DNA from: Polyporus tsugae | Lineage: Eukaryota > Basidiomycota > Agaricomycetes > Polyporales > Polyporaceae | Assembly: GCA_024305745.1 (NCBI GenBank) | Contig: JAHRBS010000009.1 | Span: 1,178,001-1,242,000, forward strand | Reading direction: 5' to 3' | Length of the DNA stretch: 64,000 nt | Shown here: positions 11,247 through 21,615 of the stretch, piece after piece | Layout of the letters: each line of letters begins with the position of its first letter | How positions within the stretch are numbered: the stretch's first letter is position 1 | The notes under the pieces: generated by a model | The model's input: the letters and a program-made list of their open reading frames with translations, nothing else | Databases searched by the model: none | What the model was told of the DNA's origin: nothing | Translations under genes and position numbers: made by a program

Positions 11247-12581
11247 ATGGACGGCTGGACAAAGCTCCAATCTGGCCTTGCTGGCCTCAACATCGGCCAG
11301 TCCGCAAACAAGTTTGCGAAGGGCTTCCAATCTAGCGTCCAGGCGACCAAGGAGCGTCTTGGCCAGGTTGCCCCGGAGGAGATCACTGAGCTCCCTCAAG
11401 GTACGTTGTGATCCCTTCGGGGTGCTCGGGATGTAGTCATCTCACGGACACTCTCATTGGAATACAGAATACAAGGACCTCGAGGCTCGCGTCGACAGTC
11501 TGCGGGCCGTCCACCTCTCTCTCCTCAAGTACGAAGTCCTATGCCTTCAGTTTGCTGTTAGTGTTGTGCTCTGAAAATCATCCTCATCTACACAGAGTTA
11601 CCCGTGTCTACGAGAGCGAAACCTACGACTATCCCACCCAAATCCAAGAATCCCTCACCGAGTTCGGCACGACCATCGGCACCGGTATCACAAACTTCGC
11701 CGCCGCCAACCTCAAGGGCACCAACCTCCCCACCCCTGCACCCGTCTCCCCTGCCGCCCCTCAGCACAAGACCCTACCCCACGCAATCGGCCGCGCCGCG
11801 ACGACCGCCGCCCACGTGCAGTCCACGTCCACCACGGGGGAGAACAAGCTGGGCAAGGCGCTCGGCGTGTACGCCGCCTCATGGGAGAAGATCGCTGATG
11901 CTCGGGTGGAGCAGGACAATGCGATCAGGGAGCGGTTCCTCCAGCCATGGCAGACGACGCTCTCGACGAGCATCGCCGTCGCCATGAAGGCCCGCCAGGC
12001 GGTCCGGGTGAGCCGGCTCGAGCTCGACGCTGCTAAGCAAACGTGAGTATCCTTCTGATGCGGAGCCGAGACGGGTCGATACTGGCTACTTACGCTCGGT
12101 CGTCATTTTGTTGCATTGCATCAGTTTGAAGACCTCTAGCCAGGCCAAGCAGGAGGCCGCTCGGTTGGAGGTTGAGAACGCGGAGGACGACCTCGTCCAG
12201 AAGACGGAGGTCGCGATCACGCTCATGAAGACCGTGCTCGAGAACGTGCGTCATGAACGTATTACTCGCTCATTCTCCTACTTGCTAACTTGCTATCTAG
12301 CCGGAACCGTTGAAGAACCTGAACGAGCTTGCGAAGGCTCAGGTCAGTCCGTTTCCCACCTTAGCTGTCGAAGATTCACTGACGTCCCCGTCTCCACAGC
12401 TCTTGTTCTTTGCTACCGCCGCCGAGTCCCTTTCCACGGTACAAGGCGAGATCGAAGAGCTTAGCGTCGCAGCCGAGGGTGAATACCGGTACGCCGCTCA
12501 TCCTTCTAACTTCCCCGACTTGTTCTCATGCCCGCGAATCTTATTTTCCTGAAACCCCACAGGAAGTCGCGTGATCACTAG
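11247..12581 (+). CDS. BAR-domain protein (Gvp36-like)
   Basis: Seven exons (11247-11400, 11468-11528, 11596-12042, 12125-12245, 12301-12342, 12400-12488, 12563-12581) encode 310 residues. The start MDGWTKLQSGLAGLN and the following KERLGQVAPEEITELPQEY, DLEARVDSLRAVHLSLLKVT and ETYDYPTQIQESL blocks are those of the fungal BAR_2 family, which includes yeast Gvp36. Long amphipathic helices rich in charged residues fill the second half (VSRLELDAAKQTLKTSSQAK; EVENAEDDLVQKTEVAITLM), as expected for a banana-shaped dimer that binds or bends membranes in Golgi and vesicle traffic. A Pro/Ala-rich loop (residues about 110-145) interrupts the helices. It starts 250 bp from PUP1's start, so the two genes diverge from one short intergenic region. 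Confidence 0.88.
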
Positions 12582-12946
12582 GTCCGCCGCCTTACTCTTA
12601 GCACGATGGAGCCTTTCTCCTTCCGTGCTATCATTCTATATTTGAAGATACACCAGTCTCTGCTTGTCTGTATGACTGTTCAACCCGCTGGTCCTGAATT
12701 CCTCGCGGGCTTAGTGGTGACGGCTCGTTGTCTGTATTGTAGCGCAATCCCTGTTTATGATATCCCGTGCGTATGACACTCAGGTGCGGCTGAGGATGTT
12801 TTACAAGGACGACCGCGAATGACCCTGCACTATCGAGATCACGCTGCTCGAAAATGTGCAAGCATTCCCATTCGATAAGAGTTCTCACAAAGTTCTGGAC
12901 AAGTACAAGGCACAGACAGTTGAAGAGTTGTTCCTACTCGATCTCT

Positions 12947-14616
12947 CTAGATCGCCCAGTCTGCCTCCTTATATTCCGTCAGCTGCGCATGCGCAGACCA
13001 ACGAAGGGGCGACGCTTTCTCGTCGTTCGCACGTTCAAACATCTCTTGCTTGACTGTTTGGAAGCGTCTCTCCAACTCCCTTGCATGGTCCGTCAACTTC
13101 GATAAGAAGGTGTTGTAGCGCGAGTTTCCTGACCCTATGTCGAACGGACCCTTCTGAATGTTGTAGTCAGCAACGTAGCAGCACTAGAAACATTCCATTA
13201 GTAGCGTGCGGGAGAGTGATTTGTTGGAGAACGGACATTTTGCTTTTCAGACAACCAAGATTGGGACAAATACCCTTTCTCGCCACAAGTGACAAGACCG
13301 AAGACAGGGAAGTCCTTGATTCCAAGGTGAGCCAAGAACCATGCCGCGCTGGCGGTGGCAATCCGTTGCTCGTTCCTCGTAGAAACCTGGGGAAAGCCGT
13401 TCTCTTCGGGGTCGAGCTCATCCTTGATCAACAATAGGGGGAGCTGTAGTTGCATGCTGCCATCGGAAGAATGCGAGTCGGAGGGCTCGAAGAACGCCAA
13501 ATTACGCAGTATGTTGGCGACCCTGTCGGGAAGCTCGTCAGGACGGATGGGAAGGGTCACCATAATCGCCGCAGTGACAGAGAAACGGTCCGGATAGTGC
13601 TGTAGACGTGTCTTGTGTGCCTTCGATAAGTTTCTTGCCTCGTCGACTGACACTACGTCGCTGCCCATGGTCTGAGTATCAGCCTCCGTCGCTTCGTCCC
13701 GCGCCGAAAAAACTTCTTGGATTTCACGCATAGTCGAAGGTGAGGGATATCCGACCTTAGGCCGAGAGCCAAGGCGAACTGTGTCATAATCATTTTGGAC
13801 CAAAAAGAAATGGTCTGCGATGACTTGACGAATGGAGTGTCGGGCACGAGCCTCACGTTCGAGGGTTTTGTTGAGCTGGTAATCCGCCTCGATGGCCCGC
13901 ACTACATTTCCCGTCAAGTCCGTCCTGTAAACAGTTCAGATTCTGAAGGCGTGAACGAACAGACAGCGAGATGACGCTCACCGGTAATTGATGATCGGCC
14001 AGTCGCAGTGCAACAAGTTCAAGGATCTGAAGTGCTGATCATGGACCGGCGACCATTGTTTCAGGAACGTCTCGGATGTGGTTGGGCTTTGATTTAACGG
14101 CTTCGGGCGTGTGTCTCCATGCATCAGCCCTTCGGAAGGGGAGATGGGTACGTCACCCCCTCCCGAGTGTTTGAAGCTTGTATCCTATACTCAACATATA
14201 GTATAAGTTGAGTCACACATGTTTAACGTCCGGAGACATACGGAAGTGGCTTCGTCTGGCGTCATATGGAATTCCTGATACTTGTCGAGCATGGCTTTAT
14301 GTGATTTATAAATGAAACCGCCATAGTTTGGTCCCTGGTATACCGGGACACTGAGGACGTGGTGGTCCAGTGACCATGCGACGATCCCGGGGTCATTGTC
14401 CCGGCCGAGCTGAGGGCCAGGGCTCAGCAAACTAGAATCAAGTCAGCCCGTGAAGTAGCGGGACGGGTATACGCACTCACTATGGCTTAGAGCCCCTGCT
14501 CCGGCCGGGTAGTAGGTTCGGCCAGAAGAGGCCACCGCATCTACTACTTCGAGCTCGATAGTTATAACGCCTATTAAGTTACCAGTTAAGATGACACACA
14601 CATACCTGGGCGACAT
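12947..14616 (-). CDS. Unknown 472-aa protein, possible PD-(D/E)XK-like fold
   Basis: Six exons: 14616-14606 (only 11 nt), 14570-14481, 14431-14242, 14184-13982, 13924-13237, 13183-12947; 1419 nt. It begins MSPRRYNYRARSSRCGG. The C-terminal half has SMQLQLPLLLIKDELDPEE, then ATASAAWFLAHLGIKDFPVF and a closing segment YNIQKGPFDIGSGNSRYN. The middle part matches in layout a segment of the divergent neighbour at 15881-18482 (strand-loop, then a long helix beginning with a T(A/S)SAA motif, then HPVFG or FPVFG). Such a strand with acidic residues followed by an alpha-helix resembles the core of restriction-like nucleases, but the key Glu-x-Lys is not intact here. This is inference from pattern only. 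The donor of the last intron is GTCCGT, unusual but the only one keeping frame. Confidence 0.55.
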
Positions 14617-15880
14617 GTTAGTAGAAGAAAATTTAATCTTGAATATGTGAGAAGCTGTTCGTGAAGTTATTGGGGAGGGCAGGATCGATGAGCGAGGGTC
14701 CGATGGCGTGCGTCCTTAAGTACTATTGTGGCAAGTTGGACGCTTATCGCAATTGCGCGCCTCTACTCTGTTCGTCATATCCCACACAATTCCGTTTCCT
14801 CACTGGCCCCGTGTTTCGGCATCTCTTACATCAACGGAAGATTAGTAGCCCGGATCATTTCTCAAAGACTGAGAGTCCACAGATCTTAAGTAGAGGTGCC
14901 CTGACGACCACACTCGGGCCGACCCTCTCGTGCCTCTCCTTATGGCTGAAGCTCTGAAGCTTGAAGCAGCCGGCGCCGAGGATATACACTGTACAGTGCA
15001 CCAGTCTGCTCGCAAACCCATTTCACAGAGCCTCCTCCACATTCCTTGAGTAATGGGATTCCGGACGTTTTGCCGCAGCGCGCTCTCCATCACCGGGCTC
15101 GAACACCTGAGCCTGAGGTTGGCCCGGGATCGATCATCTCAGCTGTGGCACCCCGCCGAGGCTCAGGCTCCCCTGCATCTACCTCGCATATGATTGAACT
15201 AGGGCTTGTTTGTTTGTGGAGCTTCTTTATCATCACGGTTCGTTTCACTTTCAGACCTGAAACTGGAGTTTCTGGCCCAGTCGCTGGTCCAGCATTCGAA
15301 GCGATGACTCGAAGTGGATTCCTGTACTTACATTCGGCGTGACGCCGGCGCTGTCTTCATTCCACTTGAAACTATCATCCGGGCCATACATCGAGTCATC
15401 ATGGCCTCTTCAATTTTGATGGATGCGCTGAACCGATGCCACTACCAACCATCAAAATGTATACAGTGGTGGATCATCCCCGCCACACACTACTCCAGTC
15501 CCTGCCACTGGCCCCAGTGGCAGTGGCACAATCATCATCACCGCTGTCCCGAAGAACTTACGGCTTGCACTTACTGTAACACTGATGGCACCTGGTCAGT
15601 ATCCTGACATCTGTTGCAGCACCGCCTCTAAATCTATGGGCTCTCGAATATATAAGCATCAGTGTACCGTTTCTTTTGGCTCACCATCTCAAACTGTTTA
15701 CTCCCTCTCGAGCTCATCGTTCAACTGAAGTCGCATAATATCTGCCGGCTACAAGTTCATTCAAGTTTATATGTCAGTTTTCTCTCTGATATCATTTGAC
15801 CTTGTACTAATAGAATGTGCTGCTGCGTATTAGCCAGTTTTCTTGACTCGCACTACAGCACCAATTGTATCACATCGATA
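14617..15880. promoter_or_regulatory. Divergent intergenic region between two related unknown genes
   Basis: About 1.26 kb separates the two start codons. A TATA-like TATATAAG is present at about 15649, roughly 230 bp before the plus-strand start. No convincing coding sequence was found; short open frames here show no family resemblance. Confidence 0.4.
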
Positions 15881-18482
15881 ATGGGCCCGAAACCTGAGGC
15901 GAATCCACGCGTACAACGGATGACTCGGAAGGGCAGCGTCCCGCAAGAACCACTGCCATCGTCTAAGACTCCGACTCCGAGTCCACAAGAAGCCGGTGGT
16001 GAGTCGAGCAGTGGAAACTATCGGTGGGGAGGTTCTAGGGTCACTGAAAGCTCCAAAGGCCCGGTCACCCTCGGCCAACCCAGTCCCGGGCCTCCGATCT
16101 CGCAACCTACTACCAGAGCCAAGTCGGAAGGTATGAAGACTACAGGGTGAGTACTAACTTGAATCACGGTATTTCATCACTGCAGTGCTACCATTTCCGA
16201 TTAACATGCTCTGCTTCGAACTCCCTATCACTGGCAGTGTCAGTGCGCCCGAGGCTAAAGGTAAAAAGAAGCCGAAAACCAAACAGGACATTCTCGCGGA
16301 TCTAAAAGCCAAGTGCGTCTGACTTAATCCCTGCCGCGCTCCAGTATATAGTGAGGTGAAGCTAAAGCGGTCATGCCAATGGGCTTTAGACCGATACCGG
16401 GTAGAACCCTAACAAGCTCTCAGTAAGTCACAACCTAAACTTGGACCACTGGCAGCTTCAAGAGTATGGGCTAGTTGCTAAACTGGTTGGTTTCAAGGAT
16501 GGCGGCCAGATGCATGAAGTTGTTCAAGGATGAAAGAATGACTTCAATACAATTCTACATAGACCGAGGCATCGTGTTCGAACCGCTGGACAACCTATGG
16601 TGGATCCGTGGCATGCAGCCAATGCGGCATGGAGAGGCTGTCTCGAGTGTGTTGAAGACACTTTCACAGAATTCACGAACCTGTCCTGCCAAGGTACAGC
16701 GGAGAGTTCTCGTTTATGCATTGGCCTTCTCTAACATGTGTGATTATGATTGACGTGACAGCTCACACCAATCCTGCAACAATTGCCTTTTATGGATCCA
16801 AACCACCAACCATACAATCTTTCCGGCTTCAACTTTGCCGAATCGGAGCTGTTTGGACGGGTTCAGAAAAGCTTATCTCTGAGTCGGATTTTGGACATTG
16901 CAGATCGGGTTGCAAGTGAAGTTCAGAAATTGGAGTCTAGGACAACACCTCCAACGGAAACAGAGTGGATACGAGTATGGAACATCATACTGGTGGCTTG
17001 TTATCCTAGATTGATGGACCACTTGTCCAATGTTGGCCCGGGTATTCACCTTTCAACGGGACCATCCGAGTCGGGTCTTGAAGAGGGGCTTAGCCAAATG
17101 TCAATCACCACCCCACTTCAAGTTGAATCGTCATTCTGGTGAGTTTATAAAGTTGATGACAGTCACCGTGACTATGCTGACGGTGATATCATTACTCTGG
17201 CACCAACTTAGGCAAGAGCACTTTATCAACTACTCACGGTTCGACTTGGAACCTACTGTAGCCAACCCGGACAATCGGCCTGCTGCCAGTGCTGCCAGTG
17301 TCCATGCCTACTTGCTGGACAATGTGTTCCTACCCCATGAGACCGAGCTTTCCGATCACTACAAGGCGCATAGAAAGTCGCTCACTCCCGCATTAAAGAA
17401 TGTATATGATTCGCAAACACGGGCCAACCAGCATCTTGAGATGCGTAGGGCAGAGGCCCTAATGGATCCAATCGACGCCGCCATATCTCATGCACGATTC
17501 CACCGCCGCCTTGCACGTTACCCTCCTCATGGACGATACGACGGAGCGATCATGCTCAATGACCACAACTTTTTCGATGACCTCGTTCAACGACTCACGG
17601 ACCTGGCTAGCACGGAGGGACATCAACCCTGTGATGATCCACGTGAAGTGGCGGGTCAAAAGTTGGATTCCTTCGAATGCTGTGTTACTCGGAAGTTGCA
17701 ACTTAGACCCACTGAGGTGTCTGAAGAGAATGAAGGCAAGTCCCATGATGGCTCTCAAAGACTCGGAGTACTATGTATCATACTGACGTCATGGAGGCAG
17801 GGCTGGAAGAGAGGAAGAGGGAGTTCCTGATCCCCCTCTTGATGATTGAACACAAGAGGAAGGATACAGATGAGGCTCGCCGACCGACTGAGCGTGCTGG
17901 AAAGAACCAGCGGCTTATGTATGCCACGAGTGCGGCACGATTCCTCCTCGAAATGGGCATTGCCGAGCATCCGGTATTCGGTTTCTCAACGGCAGGCCCC
18001 CGTGCATCCTTCTCCATCGCTTGGTACACTTTCAAGGAGGCATGTTCGGTCCCTTCAGTGCCATGAACAACAAGAGCATTAACCATGGTCCTACTACGTG
18101 ACAGACATCCCGCTGGGGAAGGTTGCCAATCCCCCACGTCACGGAAAGTGAGGTGGAAGGCCTTTGCTTTGATTTGAGAAACAAGGAAGACATCGTGCGC
18201 TGCATCATGTGGCTGTTTGACATGGGCCCATCTAGCAAGGACCTATGGCAGAAGTACATGGGCAGACGAGCAGAAGTCATCGAGAACCTGGCCACTACCA
18301 ATTTCAACAACGACTCGGACTCCGGCACTGATTCCGACATCAAGAACAATTTCACGTTTGGCCGTTGGACCTTTAATGCCCAACGCGAAGAGTTAAAGAT
18401 AAGGAACAAGGAGGCCGAAGACAAACCATCAGAGAGTCATGAAGATTCAAAGGAGGAGGATCCGGCAAGTGACGAGGACTAG
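15881..18482 (+). CDS. Unknown 683-aa protein with an E-x-K motif, truncated by a nonsense codon
   Basis: Seven exons sum to 2052 nt: 15881-16146, 16238-16312, 16510-16693, 16762-17138, 17212-17735, 17801-18048, 18105-18482. The start MGPKPEANPRVQRMTRKGSV leads into a Pro/Ser-rich disordered region, then helices (IQFYIDRGIVFEPLDNLWWI). The region near residue 500 reads EFLIPLLMIEHKRK, a hydrophobic strand followed by Glu-x-Lys, then MYATSAARFLLEMGIAEHPV; this pattern resembles PD-(D/E)XK nuclease cores and is shared in outline with the neighbour at 12947-14616. The intron 17736-17800 uses a GC donor (GCAAGT). The last donor (GTCCCT) is weak. The protein ends in an acidic tail at TAG 18480-18482, but the frame continues acidic beyond it (see next entry). 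Function not known. Confidence 0.55.
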
Positions 18483-18593
18483 GACGAGGACGAGGACGCC
18501 GAGAAGGAGTACAGGGTTGTTGAAGCGGGCGTCAATCTCCAAAAAGTGGAAGCACTGAGCGAGATCGGGAGGTTCAATTTAGAATGTGAATGA
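18483..18593 (+). other. In-frame acidic extension beyond a TAG stop
   Basis: After the TAG at 18480-18482 the same frame continues for 36 codons to a TGA at 18591-18593. It begins DEDEDAEKEYRVVEAG and ends GRFNLECE. The stop splits an uninterrupted Asp/Glu run, so the ancestral protein probably ended at 18593. Readthrough is possible, but the next codon (GAC) is not a classic readthrough context. Confidence 0.6.
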
Positions 18594-18792
18594 AGGCATC
18601 AATGCGCGATCGACCCAACATATCCAGTTATCAGCCCGGCAAGCTATGTAATGGTTCGTTGTCCTGTTTGCGAGGAGCTCAGTGGGTGAGCGTGACCGGG
18701 TATCTGTGGGGGGTACGGCAGTGGGTAGACGTGAACGTGGGGATGACGACCTTGCATTGTGTATACATCCCAATCTGGAGACAATCATAAAA

Positions 18793-20458
18793 TCATTTCA
18801 TCTTCCAGAACATGTCTATGGAGTACCGTTTCCTCTGCGAAAGTAAGGGTTAGATCATGACGGCCTGGAATGGATGTAGTAGCGTATACCTTCTCCTCGT
18901 TCGCTAAGTGAACATTGGCGAGGACAGCAGTCTCGTAATACGCCTGCGACTCCAACTTCTCGAACTTCCACATATTCATCTTCCCCAGCGCCAGCTTCTG
19001 TTCGCTTCCCTGTCGAGATTGACCTGGCCCTAAAGCACGATGAAGACCACATAGTCAGCAAGCCAGCTACGCCGTAACGCTTGACCTCACCATCAGATAT
19101 CCACCTTGACAAGGATGTAGACGAAGATCATCAGCGTGAGGACCTCGGACCGCAGCCCTTTGGGACGCCGCCGCCGTTGCGCGCAACTCCAGAGCCGACT
19201 TGGGGTTCCTCGTTAACGCGAGGTATATTGGGACCTGAGGCTCGAGTAGCTGTGCCTCGGCGTCATGATCAGGCTCCATGCGAATGTATACTAGTCAATT
19301 GTGCAGTATGAGTGGACATAGACAGACAATGAAGTCGCACATGCCCATTCACTGTGGAGGGTTTGGAGGTTATTGTATGATGCGCCGAGTGTGTAGGCCA
19401 AGTTGACGGCGGAGAAAACGAGGGAGAGAGTGTGGGTGAGAAAAGAGGAGGGGGTCGAAGCGGCGTGCGTTTTCGGAACACCCAATGGTAACGGACACGC
19501 ACAAAGGTTAGGTACTTCGCAAGGAGTTATGTCGCCATCACGCCTCTCACTGCGGAGGGCCCGGGTCAGCGCCATCCCGAGAATGGACGTTGCAGTAGCC
19601 ACGTACCTCAACGTAGAGCATATTCCCCTCAGGTTCGAGTTCGCCCTAGCCCGCCTAACAGCGTCGGAGCACCCGTTCGCAGTGTAGGTCCTCCGCCCTG
19701 CCGAATCTATCATTTTCTCTCTCTCAAGCATGAAAGAGGGTGTGGGATTGCTCTAGCGGCGAGGCCGACGCTACCAAAGCTCCTTCGTGACGAACGGCAT
19801 GGGCTGGCGTAAGAGACGGAGACAATACTGGTCTAAGCAGGTGTAGAGCTTCTATTGCGCCGATTTGCGCATCATCTCCGACGCTGACTTGTCCGTCATG
19901 AGCTTCATCGCCTCCTGGGAAATATCACACATCGTGAATGGTAGAAGAAAGCAATGACACAAAGGCGATTCACGACGTAAACATCGCACAACTGGTGTAA
20001 CCAGAAGATGTATGCGGCACCGGTCGCGTCCATCAAGTTTCGCTCCGCGGTGGATCTCCTCCAGGCAGCGGGATTCACCTTGTGCAGAATCCACTTCTCG
20101 ACCAGACTCTCGTTTTCAGTTGGCTGTTGCAGCCAGTAAGAATGTTCAGTACTACGCCCCGCTACCAACAATGTCAGACGAACCTTAGCGGTGCGCTCCA
20201 GCACGAACTTCTCGTCCAGCTTCAGGTATCGCAGACTTCGTCGCGTTGAAGATCTTGTTGCAGAACTTCCCCTACCCCCTCAACGCGCAGAATCTTGAGG
20301 TTGATGTCGCGCCCGCCGCCTGAGTATGCGCACAGCGTGAACCGGGGAGCGTCCGTCCCGCACTGAGGTATGACCTTCAGGAAGTCCTTCTTCCGGCCCG
20401 CCTTCGGCTTCGTGATCTCGCGCTCGTTCAGGTTGCCCTCGTACAGCTTCTGGTGGAT
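18793..20458 (-). pseudogene. Decayed inverted copy of the 3' half of valyl-tRNA synthetase
   Basis: The minus strand from about 20458 to 18793 is a partial copy of the VAS1 gene at 21616-25644, in opposite orientation. Recognisable pieces, in order, are [111 protein letters not shown] and FEKLESQAYYETAVLANVHL. It reaches the VAS1 stop (TGA, bases 18793-18795). Introns are still present, so the copy arose from DNA, not from mRNA. Damage includes an extra G in a G-run near 20272 (VEGVGEV for VEGYRKF), further frame changes and an internal deletion in the last exon. It cannot encode an enzyme: the HIGH and KMSKS parts are absent. Confidence 0.88.
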
Positions 20459-21084
20459 AGCGACATTGGGGGCAGTACCGCGACTCGAGGAAGTGGTCTT
20501 CTGCTCAGAGTCGTTGTGCACCTCGGAATCTTCCTCGCGGTCCTTCGAGCTTCGTTTGAGGCCCTTGGAGGATCTCCTGTCGTCCATCTGGCGAGCTACG
20601 GAGATGTCTCGGAACAGGATGGTGTCGCCGGCCCGTTCAGCTACCGATTTGCCCATCGCGCACTGACGAATACCTTGTTAGATCGTAGAGACGGAAGATT
20701 ATACAATACTCACGATCTTTGGCCCCAAATCCACTTCTCTGGCCACATCCTTGACCTCGTCATCGTATGTGAAAGCGTTCAAGTCTTCGTCGGTAGGCCG
20801 ACCACCGTAGTTCAGATAAATCTTGAACATGTCATCAAGAGACACTTCGTTAAGATTATCCTGCATTTTTTCCACGGCGGTGTAGAGGGGGCGGAGATTC
20901 TCGTCTTGTGGTGGTCGGGGCTTTAGTCGAGACGCGTTGATACCCGGATGCGCCGGCGTGGGGTTGTGATCGACAACATTGGTGTTGTAGGTCGAGAAAT
21001 TCGTGCGCGTTGGGTAGAGTCACCGTTGCGGGGAGGGTCAGCGGGAACGGCAGAGGGTGCGTCAGGCTTAGGGAGGTTCGACAT
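20459..21084 (-). pseudogene. Unknown gene 5' part, fused in frame to the VAS1 fragment
   Basis: From an ATG at 21084 the minus strand reads MSNLPKPDAPSAVPADPPRN. After a frame change near 21020 it continues TNFSTYNTNVVDHNPTPAHP, NEVSLDDMFKIYLNYGGRPT and FTYDDEVKDVAREVDLGPKI, with an intron at about 20655-20713. The following exon ([20 protein letters not shown], then a Lys/Ser/Asp-rich part) runs without a stop into the VAS1-derived QKLYEGNL at about 20458. The codon-like quality suggests a real former gene. Since one frame change is needed at the start and the fused part is broken, I treat it as decayed. No domain recognised. Confidence 0.45.
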
Positions 21085-21615
21085 GGTGCCAGTGGTTGAA
21101 GCTCACCAGGGAGAATAGAAGCGAAGGGCCTTTTAGACGGACGCTGTAATCAAATTACAAAGGGAGTTCCTTTGTTCGAATAATTAGGACAATGGCACAC
21201 GAGGACAGGGTGTGTTTAGCCGAGCATACCATGATCTGCGTTGTGAACGTTGAGATCCCTCGTTCTGTCTTATCGAGTCAGTTCACCACTGAACATGGAC
21301 GTAATAATCCGGGTTATTTGCTCACAGGGATACACAATATCATTCATGAAGTCCTGACCGAGTAATAACAACGCACTCGCTGGCTGGAGTGGACGTTTGA
21401 ATATAGGCAGCTGCAGGGCACTGGCACCACGGGTGACACTGTTCGAGTTCAAGTTGTTGGCCATGTTGCTCTGGCGTTTATTGCGGCCTATCGTGGTGAC
21501 CGAAAAGGGAATCAGTAGATAAGATAAGGACGATATCTGGCGATCTGCGTGCATGCCCGGTCAGTGACACTGACTCGCGTGGAATAAGTACAGTACAGTA
21601 CTTTATTCACAGCGG

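Noticed and set aside
18480..18482. Programmed stop-codon readthrough
   Set aside because: The TAG GAC context is not a known strong readthrough signal; a young nonsense mutation is simpler, though readthrough is not excluded.
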